From Sialis fuliginosa (taxonomy: Eukaryota; Arthropoda; Insecta; Megaloptera; Sialidae): a stretch of 64,000 bases of DNA. The position numbers and the translations under genes were made by a program. Every line of letters begins with the position of its first letter. Position 1 is the stretch's first letter. The DNA lies in NCBI GenBank assembly GCA_961205875.1, contig OY540819.1, positions 2,420,501 to 2,484,500 on the forward strand. The letters are read 5' to 3'. Shown piece by piece: positions 1 through 10,761 of the stretch. The notes under the pieces were generated by a model that had not been told where the DNA came from, searched no databases, and was given only the letters and a program-made list of their open reading frames with translations.

Positions 1-160
1 CTTATCAGCATTTAAAACAACTACATTGAAATATTTTATGAAAATTTGATATGACAAAAGTTAATATAAAATAATAATTTTTATTTTATCAATCAATATT
101 TTATTAAATGTGGCACGATTTGGGGTTGGGGCGCGTAGCGCCCAGGGGCAAAGCCCCTAG
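1..160 (+). mobile_element. 3' end of a Helitron, cut by the window edge
   Basis: Bases 128-160 hold two GC-rich hairpins: GGGCGC-GTA-GCGCCC, then GGGGC-AAA-GCCCC. The sequence ends in CTAG and is followed by T, as expected of a Helitron 3' terminus inserted between A and T. The base after CTAG (161) is exactly where similarity to the flanks of units C and D starts (about 29100 and 52740), which supports this as the junction. The remainder of the element is outside the window and no Rep/helicase is visible. Confidence 0.5.
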
Positions 161-576
161 TATTAATATATTAATTTATTACAACCTATGTAATATGTAC
201 CTAGTTATAAAAATGTATTTGTTAAGAATAGTTATAAGTTATATTTGTTTACCACACAAATACAAAACTTGTACACAAATAATTACATCAATAAAATTTT
301 ATTTACATTATTTTTTTCACAAGTATGGCGAGGAAACAAAACTGCAAACTTTCAAAAATTCAAAATAACAAATCTTAACTTTTCATATTAAACGTTGTAA
401 AAACTGAATCTTTTCAATTTTCTACAACTTTTGAACATTATACTTATACCTTATATCATTAATTATCGTTTTATTGACATATATTCGTAGTAAAATTGTA
501 AAATGACAATCTCGATTAGACCAAAATAAAAATGAAACGATTTCAAAATGTTGAGTATCACTGTTCTAGTTAACAC
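161..576 (+). repeat. Duplicated 5' flanking module of zinc-finger unit A
   Basis: This AT-rich stretch is nearly identical to 29110-29555 (before unit C) and 52741-53150 (before unit D); its 3' part also precedes unit B at 25695-25822. It therefore travels with the gene units and probably holds their 5' regulatory region. Conserved landmarks include AAGTATGGCGAGGAAAC and ATGTTGAGTATCACTGTTC. Short open frames here are not conserved between copies. Confidence 0.7.
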
Positions 577-584
577 ATTCCACC

Positions 585-1053
585 CACTGATCTGGTATTA
601 TTTAACTGGATAGTGGATACCTATGGAATTACTATTAAACCGGATGGCTAAATTTCATACTTTTTCTAACAGTATCGGTTCCATTTGCGCATGCGCGAGC
701 CGCAACACTGAACTCAATTTTGATATAATATAGAGGTATGTGACGTGCTTCTATAGTTTATTCAATTGTTAATCAGATTTGACAGTTAATATGCATCTAT
801 GGTTGTTTATTTAGTTATTATTTGATAATTAAAATAAATTACAGGTATTCGCGTGTTAAATAAGTGTATTGTAGTTGATATACAATCGAACTTGTATGTA
901 TTTATTTATGTATTTAAAAAATCAATTTGATAAATTTGAATTTCGAACATCCGTTGACGCATGCGCATAATCAGTTTCGGTTGTTAGGAAATATTCAATT
1001 TCAGCCATCATGTCTGACTTATCATCAGTCCAGCGAGTCCAGCCATGTCAATG
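585..1053. mobile_element. hAT-type MITE in the unit A promoter region
   Basis: An 8-bp duplication, ATTCCACC, flanks the insert (577-584 and 1054-1061). The ends are short and imperfectly inverted: CACTGATCTGG on the left against CATTGACATGG read inward from the right. Unit D lacks the insert: at 53145-53165 the same flanks are contiguous, giving a paralogous empty site. No coding capacity. Two copies of a GCGCATGCGC-type palindrome (686-696 and near 957-967) lie inside it. Confidence 0.65.
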
Positions 1054-1076
1054 ATTCCACCACAGAACAAAGAGCA

Positions 1077-1087
1077 TGCGCATGCGC
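1077..1087. promoter_or_regulatory. NRF1/Ewg-like palindrome upstream of ZNF unit A
   Basis: TGCGCATGCGC lies 56 bp upstream of the unit A start codon and matches the consensus bound by NRF1 and its insect relative Erect wing. The same site sits upstream of unit D (53170-53180). Units B and C keep only a half-site in the aligned position. Assignment as a promoter element is inference. Confidence 0.4.
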
Positions 1088-1142
1088 AGAGTGTTAATAT
1101 TACAGTGAATTGGTATAATAATAAAACTTTGTCTGTGTTGAA

Positions 1143-1253
1143 ATGTTTCACGTTAAACAGGAACATACAAAAGAAGAAATAGAAGACATTGATTGTCTTC
1201 AGGATATTGACACTTACGATGATTTTTCTAAATACTATAAACAGGAATTTGAG
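1143..1253 (+). CDS. C2H2 zinc-finger protein A, exon 1 (leader)
   Basis: First coding exon, 37 codons, starting at ATG 1143 and ending in phase 0 at the donor GAG|GTAAGT. It encodes an acidic, lysine-rich leader beginning MFHVKQE. The same exon opens units B (25918) and C (29635), where the leader also carries an IKEE motif that is TKEE here. VKQE matches the psi-K-x-E SUMO-acceptor consensus. The ATG was chosen because it is the first one conserved in all copies; upstream frames are open in B and C but interrupted in A. It should splice to 5619, giving about 594 residues in total. No protein family is recognised for the leader itself. Confidence 0.75.
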
Positions 1254-3582
1254 GTAAGTAATACATAATAGTGATCGTTAAAATTGAATCACAGGTTAGG
1301 TTTCATATAGTATGCTTGACAGATGCTCAAATGTAAATCCGAGGTTCCAAAACAATTGTTGTATAAACTGTAATATTAATTTATGATAATATATATTTAT
1401 TAATGATATAGAACATGAAGATAATGTTGATTTTATGCATCGATGGACTAAATTAATAGGCAAATTAAATTAATAGGTAATTCAATTTTTTATCGAAATT
1501 AAATTTTTTGTCTAGTCAGTGGCGCGTTATTCAATGTACAAAAAGTGCAGTTATGTTGGTAATTATGAACCCCGTGGCACTTAAAGATATTTCCACTTAA
1601 CAAATTTATCACTAAGAGGAGATTATAAAGTAGATATAAAATATAATTGTTTCAATAAATAACATTTATTCCTAATGACAAAGAATAGTGTCATAGTCAG
1701 AAAAGCCCTTAATTTCATAAAAAATATCAAGTGTTTGACGTTAAATATTGCTGGAAAGTTTTGACTCACGTAGTAGTTGCGCAGTCATCTATATACTACA
1801 TACCACAATTTGTACGGCGCGGCAAATTTTAAATTCGTTTAGAATATGCCGTTACCGACATCACAACTATCAAATACAATCATATATCACGTGTTGATGT
1901 GTTAGAATAGACCTAACCTACCGATAACTAATCAATCCAAAAAAATGCAACTTGATATCGCCCCAATAGATAGCCCTAAAAACTGTAAGTAACACAAGAC
2001 AAACATGCATGTACGCCTTTGCCGCATCATTAAAATATCAAACAGAACTAGACAATATGGTGACTAAATTTAAGTGTCATTTCCCAAAAATAAAATACAA
2101 TTTCTAGATTACTGGTAAGTTTTTATAAATCCCCCCCCCCCTTTCGTAGTGATGGTGTTCTAAGAAATATAATAACAGTGATTTTGGAATATTTCATTCC
2201 GTGGAAGTCATAGTGCCACGGGGTTCAGTGATACAGACATTTTTTATTTTACTCATGTTTCGCGGATATGAGATGCTGATGGATATCGAAAAAAATTATT
2301 GGATTACTTTGTATTTTTTGTTTGAACGTTTTTTCGACAGAACTATTGATAACAAACGTGCAGATTGTGGAACTCTCCGGAATTATACTATTTCGATGCC
2401 AAATCGTTGAATTCCGCTGAGATGCTACGAGAAGTTAGCATCTCATTTTTCGGAACACTTTTTTTTTTGGAAAAATTAACGGAACTATTGTTAAAACTTA
2501 TCAGGAACTATAGAACTATGCTGGATGCGAGTAGAACTGAAGTTTATTTTTGAGATGCTAAGTTCACAGACGTTACCAAAAATTAGTCCAATTGGTCTTT
2601 TCTTTCATAAGCAAAGTTAAAAACATTACCAAGAATAAAATACCTTTATTTTTAAAAATAAGAAAAAAAATTACTAAGAAAAGTTGTTTTAAATGTAATT
2701 TTGGCTCCTCATACCCAATTCTAAAAATTACGTTAAAAAATTGAAATGAAAGAATTTAAATAAATTGCACTTTATTTTAAACGATACAATAAAAACAAAC
2801 ATTTTCTCTTACTTTTTTTTAATACTTTAGTTTTGAGCTTTTTCAACATTGACGACAAATTAGAGATGATGAGATTAACAAGATGAGACAACACCACGTT
2901 TGATAGATAGTCAGTAACAACTAATTAATGTGTCTCTGTTGTTGTTTCCATACCCTAATTTTCACTTCACAATAAAAGATCTACTTAATTTATTGAAAGT
3001 CTTAATTTTTTGCATGCTCTAAAATTCAGTATGAAGTTACAATATTCCATTCTAAACAAACTTTCATTCAGGATTTTTGCTTCCTCGCAATATCGAAGAT
3101 ACGAGAAGCTATGTGATCGTTTCAGATTGAGACAAAAAAAAGTTCTTCAATTTCAAAATTTTAAATTGATTTATCCGTTTTACGTCAAGACAAATACTTT
3201 TCGTTCCGTGTCTGTCTGTCTGTCCGTCCGTAAGTCCGTCCGTACGTCTGTCCTCTGAATCCTTGTCACACGCATAACTCATGAACCGCTGAACCGATAT
3301 TATTGAAACTTGGTCGGATGGTTGGGTTTGGTTTGAGGACGGTCCCATTTCAAAATCATCAAAATCGTGTGTAAGGGGGAGGGGTGACACACCAAAATAT
3401 TTCTTTTTTCAAGATATCTCAAGAACGACACATGTTACGAGAAAATTTTATAGAATATTTTTTGTAGAGCATTAAATTTCCTATAATATGGGTCTACTAC
3501 GTTTGTTGTAAAATATTCCCTTACAAAGATTTATCTCAATTTATTTTAAAAAATCGTGTTTTGTTTTTCGAAGTTGATATAT

Positions 3583-3660
3583 AAAATGTCATTTTGATGA
3601 TTTAAATGTCATTTTGGCGTTTTAAATGTCACTTTGACGTTTTAAATGTCATTTTGACAT
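3583..3660 (+). repeat. 20-bp minisatellite
   Basis: About four tandem copies of a unit close to TTTAAATGTCATTTTGACGT within the unit A intron. Copies differ at one to three positions. No coding or known regulatory role is apparent. Confidence 0.7.
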
Positions 3661-4332
3661 TTGCATAAATTTAGATTTAGATTGAAATTGTCAAAAAATT
3701 AAAAATATATGAAAAAATATTCAGGTGCGTTTTAAGAAAGATTTGGAACTAACAATAAGATTTTTTAGTAAAATTTGTATGAAAATTAAATGGTTAATCA
3801 ATTCCAGGCAATTTATCTGAACACTATCGGTTTTAGTGAATTTAGCACGAGGAAGCACTGTGCATTTACTTGGCAGATGTTTTTTCATATTTTGAAAAAT
3901 ATAGGTAGTTGTTCTTGGATATTTTTACAACTTTGCTTTTAAAACGTCCAGTAGAGGATCTAATGGACTAATTATTGGTATTAGGTCAGTTTTACATCAA
4001 ACAGGACTTGATCCCCAAACCTCATTCCGAAATAAATAAAAAATTGTTGATATTTGATTATTACCATTTCTGAATATTAATCTATAAACATTTTACTATC
4101 TAATAGCGTGATTTGATGACAATCGGCTAATAAGAGTCAAAAGGGTGGACATTTAAACTAATTATTTGCATAATTTATTTATTAATTATTATATTATTAT
4201 AGCAACTTCTTTTATATCTTTTGGGTCGTAGTACTTATCATTTTATAATCATTACAAGTGTCCGTACCTGCGTGCTCATTACTGGTTTTACTTTATCCAT
4301 TACTAGAGAATAAAAACATAAACAAAATAAAA

Positions 4333-5560
4333 CGGCCAAGTGCGTGTTGGGCACGCACATGATAGGTTTCCGTAGTCATTACGATTTATAAACAAGTTAT
4401 TTCAACGGACGCTCTGATGACATTTAAATGCAAATACATACAGGGTGAGTCATTTTAATCAACGCAGTCAAATATCTCGAAAAGTAAGCGAAATTGAGAA
4501 AAACGTTTCAAACAAAAGTTGCTTGGTTTCAAGGGGGCCAAACAATAATAACCTTGCGGTTGACCTTCAAACCATTTTCAAGGTCAAATCAAGGTCAACT
4601 TTGATTTTTTAAATGGAAACCTATATTTTTTATTGCATATTCGTATTCTACGTGAAAAAACGAGTATCTTTAGTAGGAAATTTTTTTCTTAAAAATGCTT
4701 TCTTCCATTGGTGGAGGGCGCTGTAAGATTTATCAACGAACTCAAATATCTGAAAAAAAGTTGCACCTAATAGCTCAAACTACTTTTAGCATTACCCAGA
4801 AACAACGGCGAGGACGTAGTAGTTGTATGTTTCTTTTGGGGTGCTTTTTAAAAGTAAGAGGCAAGAGGACTCACATTAAAAAAGCATCCCAAAGGAAACA
4901 TACAGCTACTACGTCCACGCCGTTGTTTCAGGGTAATACTAAAAGTAGTTTGAGTTATTAGGAGCAACATTTTTTCAGATATTTGAGTTCGTTGATAAGT
5001 CTTACAGCGCCCTCCACCAAGAGAAGAAAGCATTTTTAAGAAAAAAATTTCCTACTAAAGATAATCATTTTTTCACGTAGAATACGAATATGCAATAAAA
5101 AATATAGGTTTCCATTTAAAAAATCAAAGTTGACATTGATTTGACCTTGAAAATGGTTTGAAGGTCAACCGCATGGTCACCATTGTTTGACCCCCTTGAA
5201 ACCAAGTAACTTTTGTTTGAAAAGTTTTTCTCAATTTCGCTTACTTTTAGAGATATTTGACTGCGTTGATTAAAATGACTCACCCTGTATATCGCGACTG
5301 AAGGGTTAAAATCAAAAGGACATATAACATTTTTTGTTGCATTTTAGGAGACCTATCTAAAGATACCCCACTCAAATTCAGATTTTTAAAATTGATAGTT
5401 TAGATTTTAGGGGGGGGGACACTCATAACGACATTTAAATGCAAATAGATCGTGACTGAAGGGTTAAAATCAAAAGATTATATAACATTTTTTGTTGCAT
5501 TTTGGGAGACCTATCTAATGACATCCCACTCAATGGGTTAAGTTAAAAAAAAATCTTTTT
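4333..5560 (+). repeat. Dispersed repeat related to the 63.3-64 kb satellite
   Basis: It opens with GGCCAAGTGCGTGTTGGGCA and continues with blocks around GACATTTAAATGCAAAT and GGAGACCTATCTAA. The same blocks in the same order occur at 63262-63990. A palindromic MITE (4441-5287) splits the first block and a partial second block follows at 5430-5540. No coding capacity. Confidence 0.65.
4441..5287. mobile_element. Palindromic mariner-type MITE (foldback), 847 bp
   Basis: Ends are CAGGGTGAGTC and GACTCACCCTG, flanked by TA on both sides (4439-4440 and 5288-5289). The two arms, each about 410 bp, are inverted copies of each other over their whole length and are separated by fewer than 30 bp near 4855. 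Short open frames on both strands are mirror images of each other and are not genes. The terminal CAGGGTG and TA duplication point to Tc1/mariner mobilisation. Confidence 0.8.
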
Positions 5561-5618
5561 AGCATTATCTGTAAAACATCAAATTCAATTTATTACTATA
5601 TTGAATTACATTTTTCAG

Positions 5619-7292
5619 GAAGAGATGGTTATTAAAGAAGAAAACGTACCAGAAACTAGAGCCGAACAACAAGAAAATGAAGATCATATGAAAACAGATT
5701 GTGATAATGAAATAAATAACAAAGTATCCAGTTTAACTAAACAACGTTCTCATACTAAAGAAAGACCTTTTAAATGCGACCATTGCGATTATAGCTCTAA
5801 AAGTAGCAATGAATTAGCAAGCCATAAACTAACACATTCTAATGAAAAACATTTTAAATGCAACCATTGCGATTATAGCTCTAAACGTAGCGGTAATTTA
5901 GCAAGGCATAAACTAATACATACTAAAAAAAGACCTTTTAAATGCGACTATTGCGATTATAGCTCTAAAAGTAGCAATGAATTAGCAAGCCATAAACTAA
6001 CACATTCTAATAAAAAACATTTTAAATGCGACCATTGCGATTATAGCTCTAAACGTAGCGGTAATTTAGCAAAGCATAAACTAATACATACTAAAGAAAG
6101 ACCTTTTAAATGCGAGCATTGCGATTATAATTGTAAAAGCTTCTTTCAATTAGCAGACCATAAACTAACACATACTAATAAAAAGCCTTTAAAATGCGAC
6201 CATTGCGATTATAGCTGTAAACGTAGCAATGAATTAACAAGCCATAAAATAACACATTCTAATGAAAAACCTTTTAAATGCGACCGTTGCGATTATAGCT
6301 CTAAAAGAAGCGGTAGTTTAGCAAGCCATAAAGTAACACATACTAAAGAAAGACCTTTTAAATGCGACCATTGCGATTATAGCTCTAAAAGAAGCGGTAG
6401 TTTAGCAAGGCATAAAGTAACACATTCAAATGAAAAACCTTTTAAATGCGACCATTGCGATTATAGTTGTAAACGTTTCTTTCAATTAGCAGACCATAAA
6501 CTAACACATACTAATAAAAAGCCTTTAAAATGCGACCATTGCGATTATAGCTGTAAACGTAGCAATGAATTAGCAAGCCATAAACTAACACATTCTAATG
6601 AAAAACTTTTTAAATGCGACCATTGCGATTATAGCTCTAAACGTAGCGGTAATTTAGCAAGCCATAAACTAACACATACTAAAGAAAGACCTTTTAAATG
6701 CGACCATTGCGATTATAGCTCTAAAAGTAGTCGTTATTTAGCAAGGCATAAAGTAACACATACTAAAGAAAGACCTTTTAAATGCGACGATTGCGATTAT
6801 AGTTGTAAACGTTTCTTTCAATTAGCAGACCATAAACTAACACATACGAATAAAAAGCCTTTAAAATGCGACCATTGCGATTATAGCTCTAAACGTAGCA
6901 ATGAATTAGCAAGCCATAAACTAACACATTCTAATGAAAAACTTTTTAAATGCGACCATTGCGATTATAGCTCTAAACGTAGCGGTAATTTAGCAAGCCA
7001 TAAACTAACACATACTAAAGAAAGACCTTTTAAATGCGACCATTGCGATTATAGCTCTAAAAGTAGTCGTTATTTAACAAGGCATAAAGTAACACATACT
7101 AAAGAAAGACCTTTTAAATGCGACGATTGCGATTATAGTTGTAAACGTTTCTTTCAATTAGCAGACCATAAACTAACACATACTAATAAAAAGCCTTTAA
7201 AATGCGACCATTGCGATTATAGCTGTAAACGTAGCAATGAATTAGCAACGCATAAACTATCACATATTAATATTAACAACCTGATAGATTAA
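5619..7292 (+). CDS. C2H2 zinc-finger protein A, exon 2 (18 fingers)
   Basis: Terminal exon of unit A, 557 codons after the TTTTTCAG acceptor, in phase 0 with exon 1. A short acidic linker (EEMVIKEEN..., with a psi-K-x-E motif VIKEE) leads into 18 consecutive fingers of 28 residues, each CX2CX12HX3H, most reading FKC-D-x-C-D-Y-S and joined by TH(T/S)(N/K)(E/K)(K/R)(P/H/L) linkers. This is the architecture of sequence-specific nuclear DNA-binding proteins. Copies are almost identical except at the helix positions that contact DNA. Fingers 9-12 and 13-16 form a duplicated four-finger block with a partial third copy (17-18). No effector domain such as ZAD or KRAB is visible. The DNA target is unknown. 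Confidence 0.85.
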   Translation, partial: EEMVIKEENVPETRAEQQENEDHMKTDCDNEINNKVSSLTKQRSHTKERPFKCDHCDYSSKSSNELASHKLTHSNEKHFKCNHCDYSSKRSGNLARHKLIHTKKRPFKCDYCDYSSKSSNELASHKLTHSNKKHFKCDHCDYSSKRSGNLAKHKLIHTKERPFKCEHCDYNCKSFFQLADHKLTHTNKKPLKCDHCDYSCKRSNELTSHKITHSNEKPFKCDRCDYSSKRSGSLASHKVTHTKERPFKCDHCDYSSKRSGSLARHKVTHSNEKPFKCDHCDYSCKRFFQLADHKLTHTNKKPLKCDHCDYSCKRSNELASHKLTHSNEKLFKCDHCDYSSKRSGNLASHKLTHTKERPFKCDHCDYSSKSSRYLARHKVTHTKERPFKCDDCDYSCKRFFQLADHKLTHTNKKPLKCDHCDYSSKRSNELASHKLTHSNEKLFKCDHCDYSSKRSGNLASHKLTHTKERPFKCDHCDYSSKSSRYLTRHKVTHTKERPFKCDDCDYSCKRFFQLADHKLTHTNKKPLKCDHCDYSCKRSNELATHKLSHININNLID

Positions 7293-9299
7293 TTAAGTTT
7301 TAAATGATATTAACTATCTTTTAAATTATATTATACACTGCTTGTCACAATTAGTAGGGCACTTTTTCAATGTAACACAGTTTTGTTAAATATTGTCATA
7401 TTAATATGAAAATTTAGAAAAACCATTAATGTGGTGTTGTTCCAAAGCCCAAAGAGTAATAACTTTGTGCGAGCATCAATAGCGAATGTACAACCCTTGG
7501 AGGGGTGAAAAATGGAAAATGGCATTTTCAAGTATTGAAAAAAAGTTTAAAAACGAATTATTCCAAAATAAAACTAAAATTCACAATAATTATTATTTGA
7601 TTACTTATTTGCACCCTAAATTAATTTCAATAACATTTTAACCTATTTACTTTTTGGTATCCACCCCAACAAAAAAAAATAAGATTTCAAACAAATTTTC
7701 AAAAAAACTACATAGTTTGTCAGAAACAATCACAGTCAATATAAATTTACAATTTCAATATAATCCAGTTATTTTCAACCACGTTTCTACTACAAATTAT
7801 GTAGTTTTTTTTAAACTTTATTATTTTTTTAATTAGTATATTATATTTATTTATTTATTTATTATTATATTGAAACATATACCTCCAGTTTTATCAAAAT
7901 CTGTTATTGGTAACAGCCATACATATGTATCTCCAAATGGAGTTAGCTGTCAGAATCCAGCAAACAAACTGGTAACATAAATAGAAGAAAACAGGCCATA
8001 GTGTGGTCCCAAATAAAACGAATGTCTTTTGTTTCGACCTAATTTAATTCCTTTTAAGGTCGTCTATATATTTCAAAAATTAAATGTAACAACACTCTAC
8101 GGACGTATTTCTCACAAAACTATATGTAGTGTAATAATATAATAATGTATTTACTAAGAATATTTGAACACCACAACGTATGATATACAATATCTCTACG
8201 TATGTATATAATAATTTGTTGCTAAGTTCTTTGTCAAATAAACAATTTATAAAGTTATTAAAGACTTTTATTTTATTTTTGTTCTATTTCCCCTTGAAAA
8301 TAATTTGTTGTAGGGTTTGTGGAGTCAAAGGTGAGTCGGTAGAAAGGTACCGTCTCAAACTTCGTTAATTAAATAATTTTTTTTCACACACTTAATATTA
8401 TTATTATTTGAAAAAATAACAAAAATGTATTGAAACTTTTCATTGCTCTGTTTATTTATAGGGGGGGTCTGGCAATATTATACATATCCTGCACCCAATC
8501 CTTAACGAATAATTAATTATTAATATAAAATCAACACATAAATTAACACATATTAATGAAAAACCTTTAAAATGCGATCAATGTGAATATACATAGTTGT
8601 AGACATAAATTTTCCTTAGTAAGACATAAATTATTATCACATATTATTATTATGTAGTAATTAACGGTCGTTCTAATGTGACTTTTGTGAATACTGCATA
8701 ATAATATTGTATTTTGTTTAAATGTAATTAATCATAGATACTGCCTTAAACATGATGTTCTATTTTAATTTTATTAGGCCACTATCAAAGTAAACTTTTT
8801 AACTTTAAATTAAGTGTGAAAATTAATGTGTTCAAAAATTTTATTTTCTTTGAATATATTTAACCAAAAATTGTTTTTTATGATAGTTTACTTCTAATGA
8901 TACACGTTACTACAGTAAACAAAAAAAAGTGAAAAATGGAGTTAGGCCACTTTCAAAATATATCATTTATATTGTTGAATTGAGAACCGCCTCCTTTTTT
9001 GAAGTCAATTAAAAAATACAAAGTTTACAAACTGTAAAAAATCATGTCAAGAAATAATTTCCATGAATTCATTCGAGTTTAAATTCACAAAACACTAAAA
9101 CGTTTTATTGCCGTGTTTAATTTTTATTTGCATGTCTTCAATAAGAAAATTCATAGGTTTTACGAGGGGCGTTTAATTCGTAATTCACCGCCTCCCTTCA
9201 AAATTCGATAAAATCGAAGCAGAGTAAAAAATAAAATAAAAAACAGAACAAACTTCACGATATATACAATTTGCTGTCAAATCTAAGAGCAGTAAATTT
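7293..9299. other. 3' flank of unit A
   Basis: Segment 7890-8090 (landmarks TCAAAATCTGTTATTG and CCCAAATAAAACGAAT, with an AATAAA signal) aligns with 56240-56450 downstream of unit D, so it is ancestral 3' flank. Segment 7335-7890 is absent from unit D and is probably an insertion without recognised ends. From 8660 to 9299 the sequence is AT-rich with two copies of TTAGGCCACT (8776 and 8944); no gene seen. Confidence 0.55.
8537..8645 (+). pseudogene. Decayed zinc-finger repeat fragment
   Basis: One and a half degenerate copies of the 84-bp finger unit can be read: ACACATATTAATGAAAAACC, then an AAATGCGATCAATGTG core, then a damaged helix with an in-frame stop. It is the same family as exon 2 of units A-D, so it is a relic of a further unit or of the original 3' end of one. 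Confidence 0.6.
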
Positions 9300-9301
9300 T
9301 A

Positions 9302-10759
9302 CAGTGTGTCCCAAATTTATAGGGGCACCTACTTTTTCGGGCATAACTTTTTTTTTCTACAAGCAAACAAAACTTAATTTTTACAAGGTATTTCTATCTA
9401 TTATTCACGACTTCTGTCTCATTTATGTGAGCTTACGGCAATTCATTTTTACAGATTTTGTGAAAAAAGTGGTGTCCCATATTAATAGGGGCATTGGGAA
9501 AAGACAAGTGTTTTTATTACAAAAACCCACTTTATTGGTAGATTTTGATTATAAATAATAAAAAAATTATCAATAGTGTCCCCATAGTGCTTGAAAACCT
9601 TTTTTATTTGATTCACCATTGAGTTATTGAAATTCGTCGGGGTGGCTGTGCTGATGTTTTCTTAAACTTTCTTGATCCCCTCCTCTAGTTTCGCAACGGT
9701 CGAATACTGCCGAGCGTTGATATAAACGTCACGGACCATTATGCCCCAAACATTTTCTATCGAATTCGGATCTGGGGAAACGGCAGGCCACTGAAGTACC
9801 GGAATTTTTGCCTTAGCCAACCACTCCTTAGTCGACTTGCTAGCGTGTATCGATGCGTTGTCCTGTTGAAATGTTAGTTTAGTAGAGCGGTAGCGGCGGA
9901 AGTAGGGTTTGAGGTGCTTTTCGAGCACTGCTTGGTAATTTTGGCTGCGATTCAACACAATGTTCAGGCTAACTTTACCGAAACCGCTGTATGAATGTCG
10001 CCCATATCATAATGGACCCGGCACCGAAATTTTGCGTGGAATAAAAACGTGGATCTTTCCGACGAGAAAAAGTTGAACATTTTCTCGTCGGTCCAGACAA
10101 TCTAAAACACATACAAATACCCCAAATCATAATCCAACCCCACGTATACTTACAGGATTGAATGACAACAATGCAAACCTAAGTTCTGTACCTTCGACCA
10201 TTCATGCGTCCAATGCAACCTCTCCTCGGCAAATTTGTAGCGTGTCAGCTTGTAGTGAGGCTTCAACTTCGGCGTTTTCTGCATTTTTTCCCGAACTAAG
10301 TGCAGAGATTCTCGCTCGTACGGCTTCGGAATCGCGTTCGACGTCGTAAACAAGCACGTAATGGAAAAGAAAAAGACGGAGCGATGGAGAATCCGTAAAA
10401 TTTCGAACGGGTCTGATATCAATTTTAGACCCGCTTTAGACAGAGATATCGTTGAGTCTTGAAACTCGAAGTTCTCAAATGCAGCTTGCAACAATCAGAA
10501 AGACGCTCTTCAGATGTGAAATATTTTGCGAGTTTGTTTTAAAATGATATCAAAAAATGTCCAGATACGACAGGTATGTCAGTAAATACCGAGTTTTTGT
10601 TAGTCATAATCACAATATTCACAAATGAGCTCACATAAATGAGACAGAAGTCGTAAATAATAGATAGAAATACCTTGTAAAAATTATGTTTTGTTTGCTT
10701 GTAGAAAAAAAAAGTTATGTCCGAAAAAGTAGGTGCCCCTATAAATTTGGGACACACTG
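9302..10759 (-). mobile_element. Tc1-like DNA transposon, 1,458 bp, decayed
   Basis: Inverted termini begin CAGTGTGTCCCAAATTTATA and extend for more than 120 bp (9302-9440 against 10620-10759). TA lies outside both ends (9300-9301 and 10760-10761). The internal transposase is on the minus strand but frameshifted, so the element is no longer autonomous. Confidence 0.85.
9662..10494 (-). pseudogene. Tc1 transposase (DD34E), broken
   Basis: The C-terminal 98 residues (9958-9662) are open and hold FQQDNASIH and [11 protein letters not shown], the second Asp and final Glu of the catalytic triad with exactly 34 residues between them (Tc1 branch). Upstream, the fragment at 10494-10150 keeps a Tc1-like KPHYKLTRYKFAEERLHW segment. 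In between, around 10110-9960, WTDEK (first catalytic Asp) can be read in another frame. At least two frame changes and a missing N-terminal HTH show it is inactive. Confidence 0.8.
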
Positions 10760-10761
10760 TA

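Larger units (their letters stand above)
1254..5618 (+). other. Intron of ZNF unit A, filled with repeats
   Basis: GT donor at 1254 and TTTTTCAG acceptor ending at 5618. The first part (1254-2240) aligns with the unit C intron (29746-31453 and 49971-50240). Relative to B and C it lacks about 0.8 kb after 1555, probably a deletion. From 2240 on it is unit-specific: a perfect 10-bp-stem hairpin at 2418-2445, a TCTGTCTGTCC-type microsatellite (3212-3252) with an adjoining repeat to 3400, a 20-bp minisatellite (3583-3660), a dispersed repeat (3785-3890, inverted copy at 10905-11030) and the 4333-5560 repeat. No internal exon recognised. Confidence 0.7.

Noticed and set aside
3109..3390. Minus-strand frame of 93 codons over the TCTGTCTGTCCG microsatellite
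   Set aside because: Microsatellite-derived Asp/Arg/Thr repeats in a dispersed repeat, no coding signature.
4695..5033. Mirror-image frames of 88 and 61 codons with similar peptides on opposite strands
   Set aside because: Both come from the two arms of the palindromic MITE.
5601..5618. TTG codon upstream of the zinc-finger exon (also 27227 and 50490) as a start
   Set aside because: It lies inside the polypyrimidine tract and acceptor TTTTTCAG; the leader exon supplies an ATG in phase.
5730..7270. Regular 84-bp repeats as a possible CRISPR-like or satellite array
   Set aside because: They are in-frame C2H2 finger units with invariant Cys/His codons, so the periodicity is coding.
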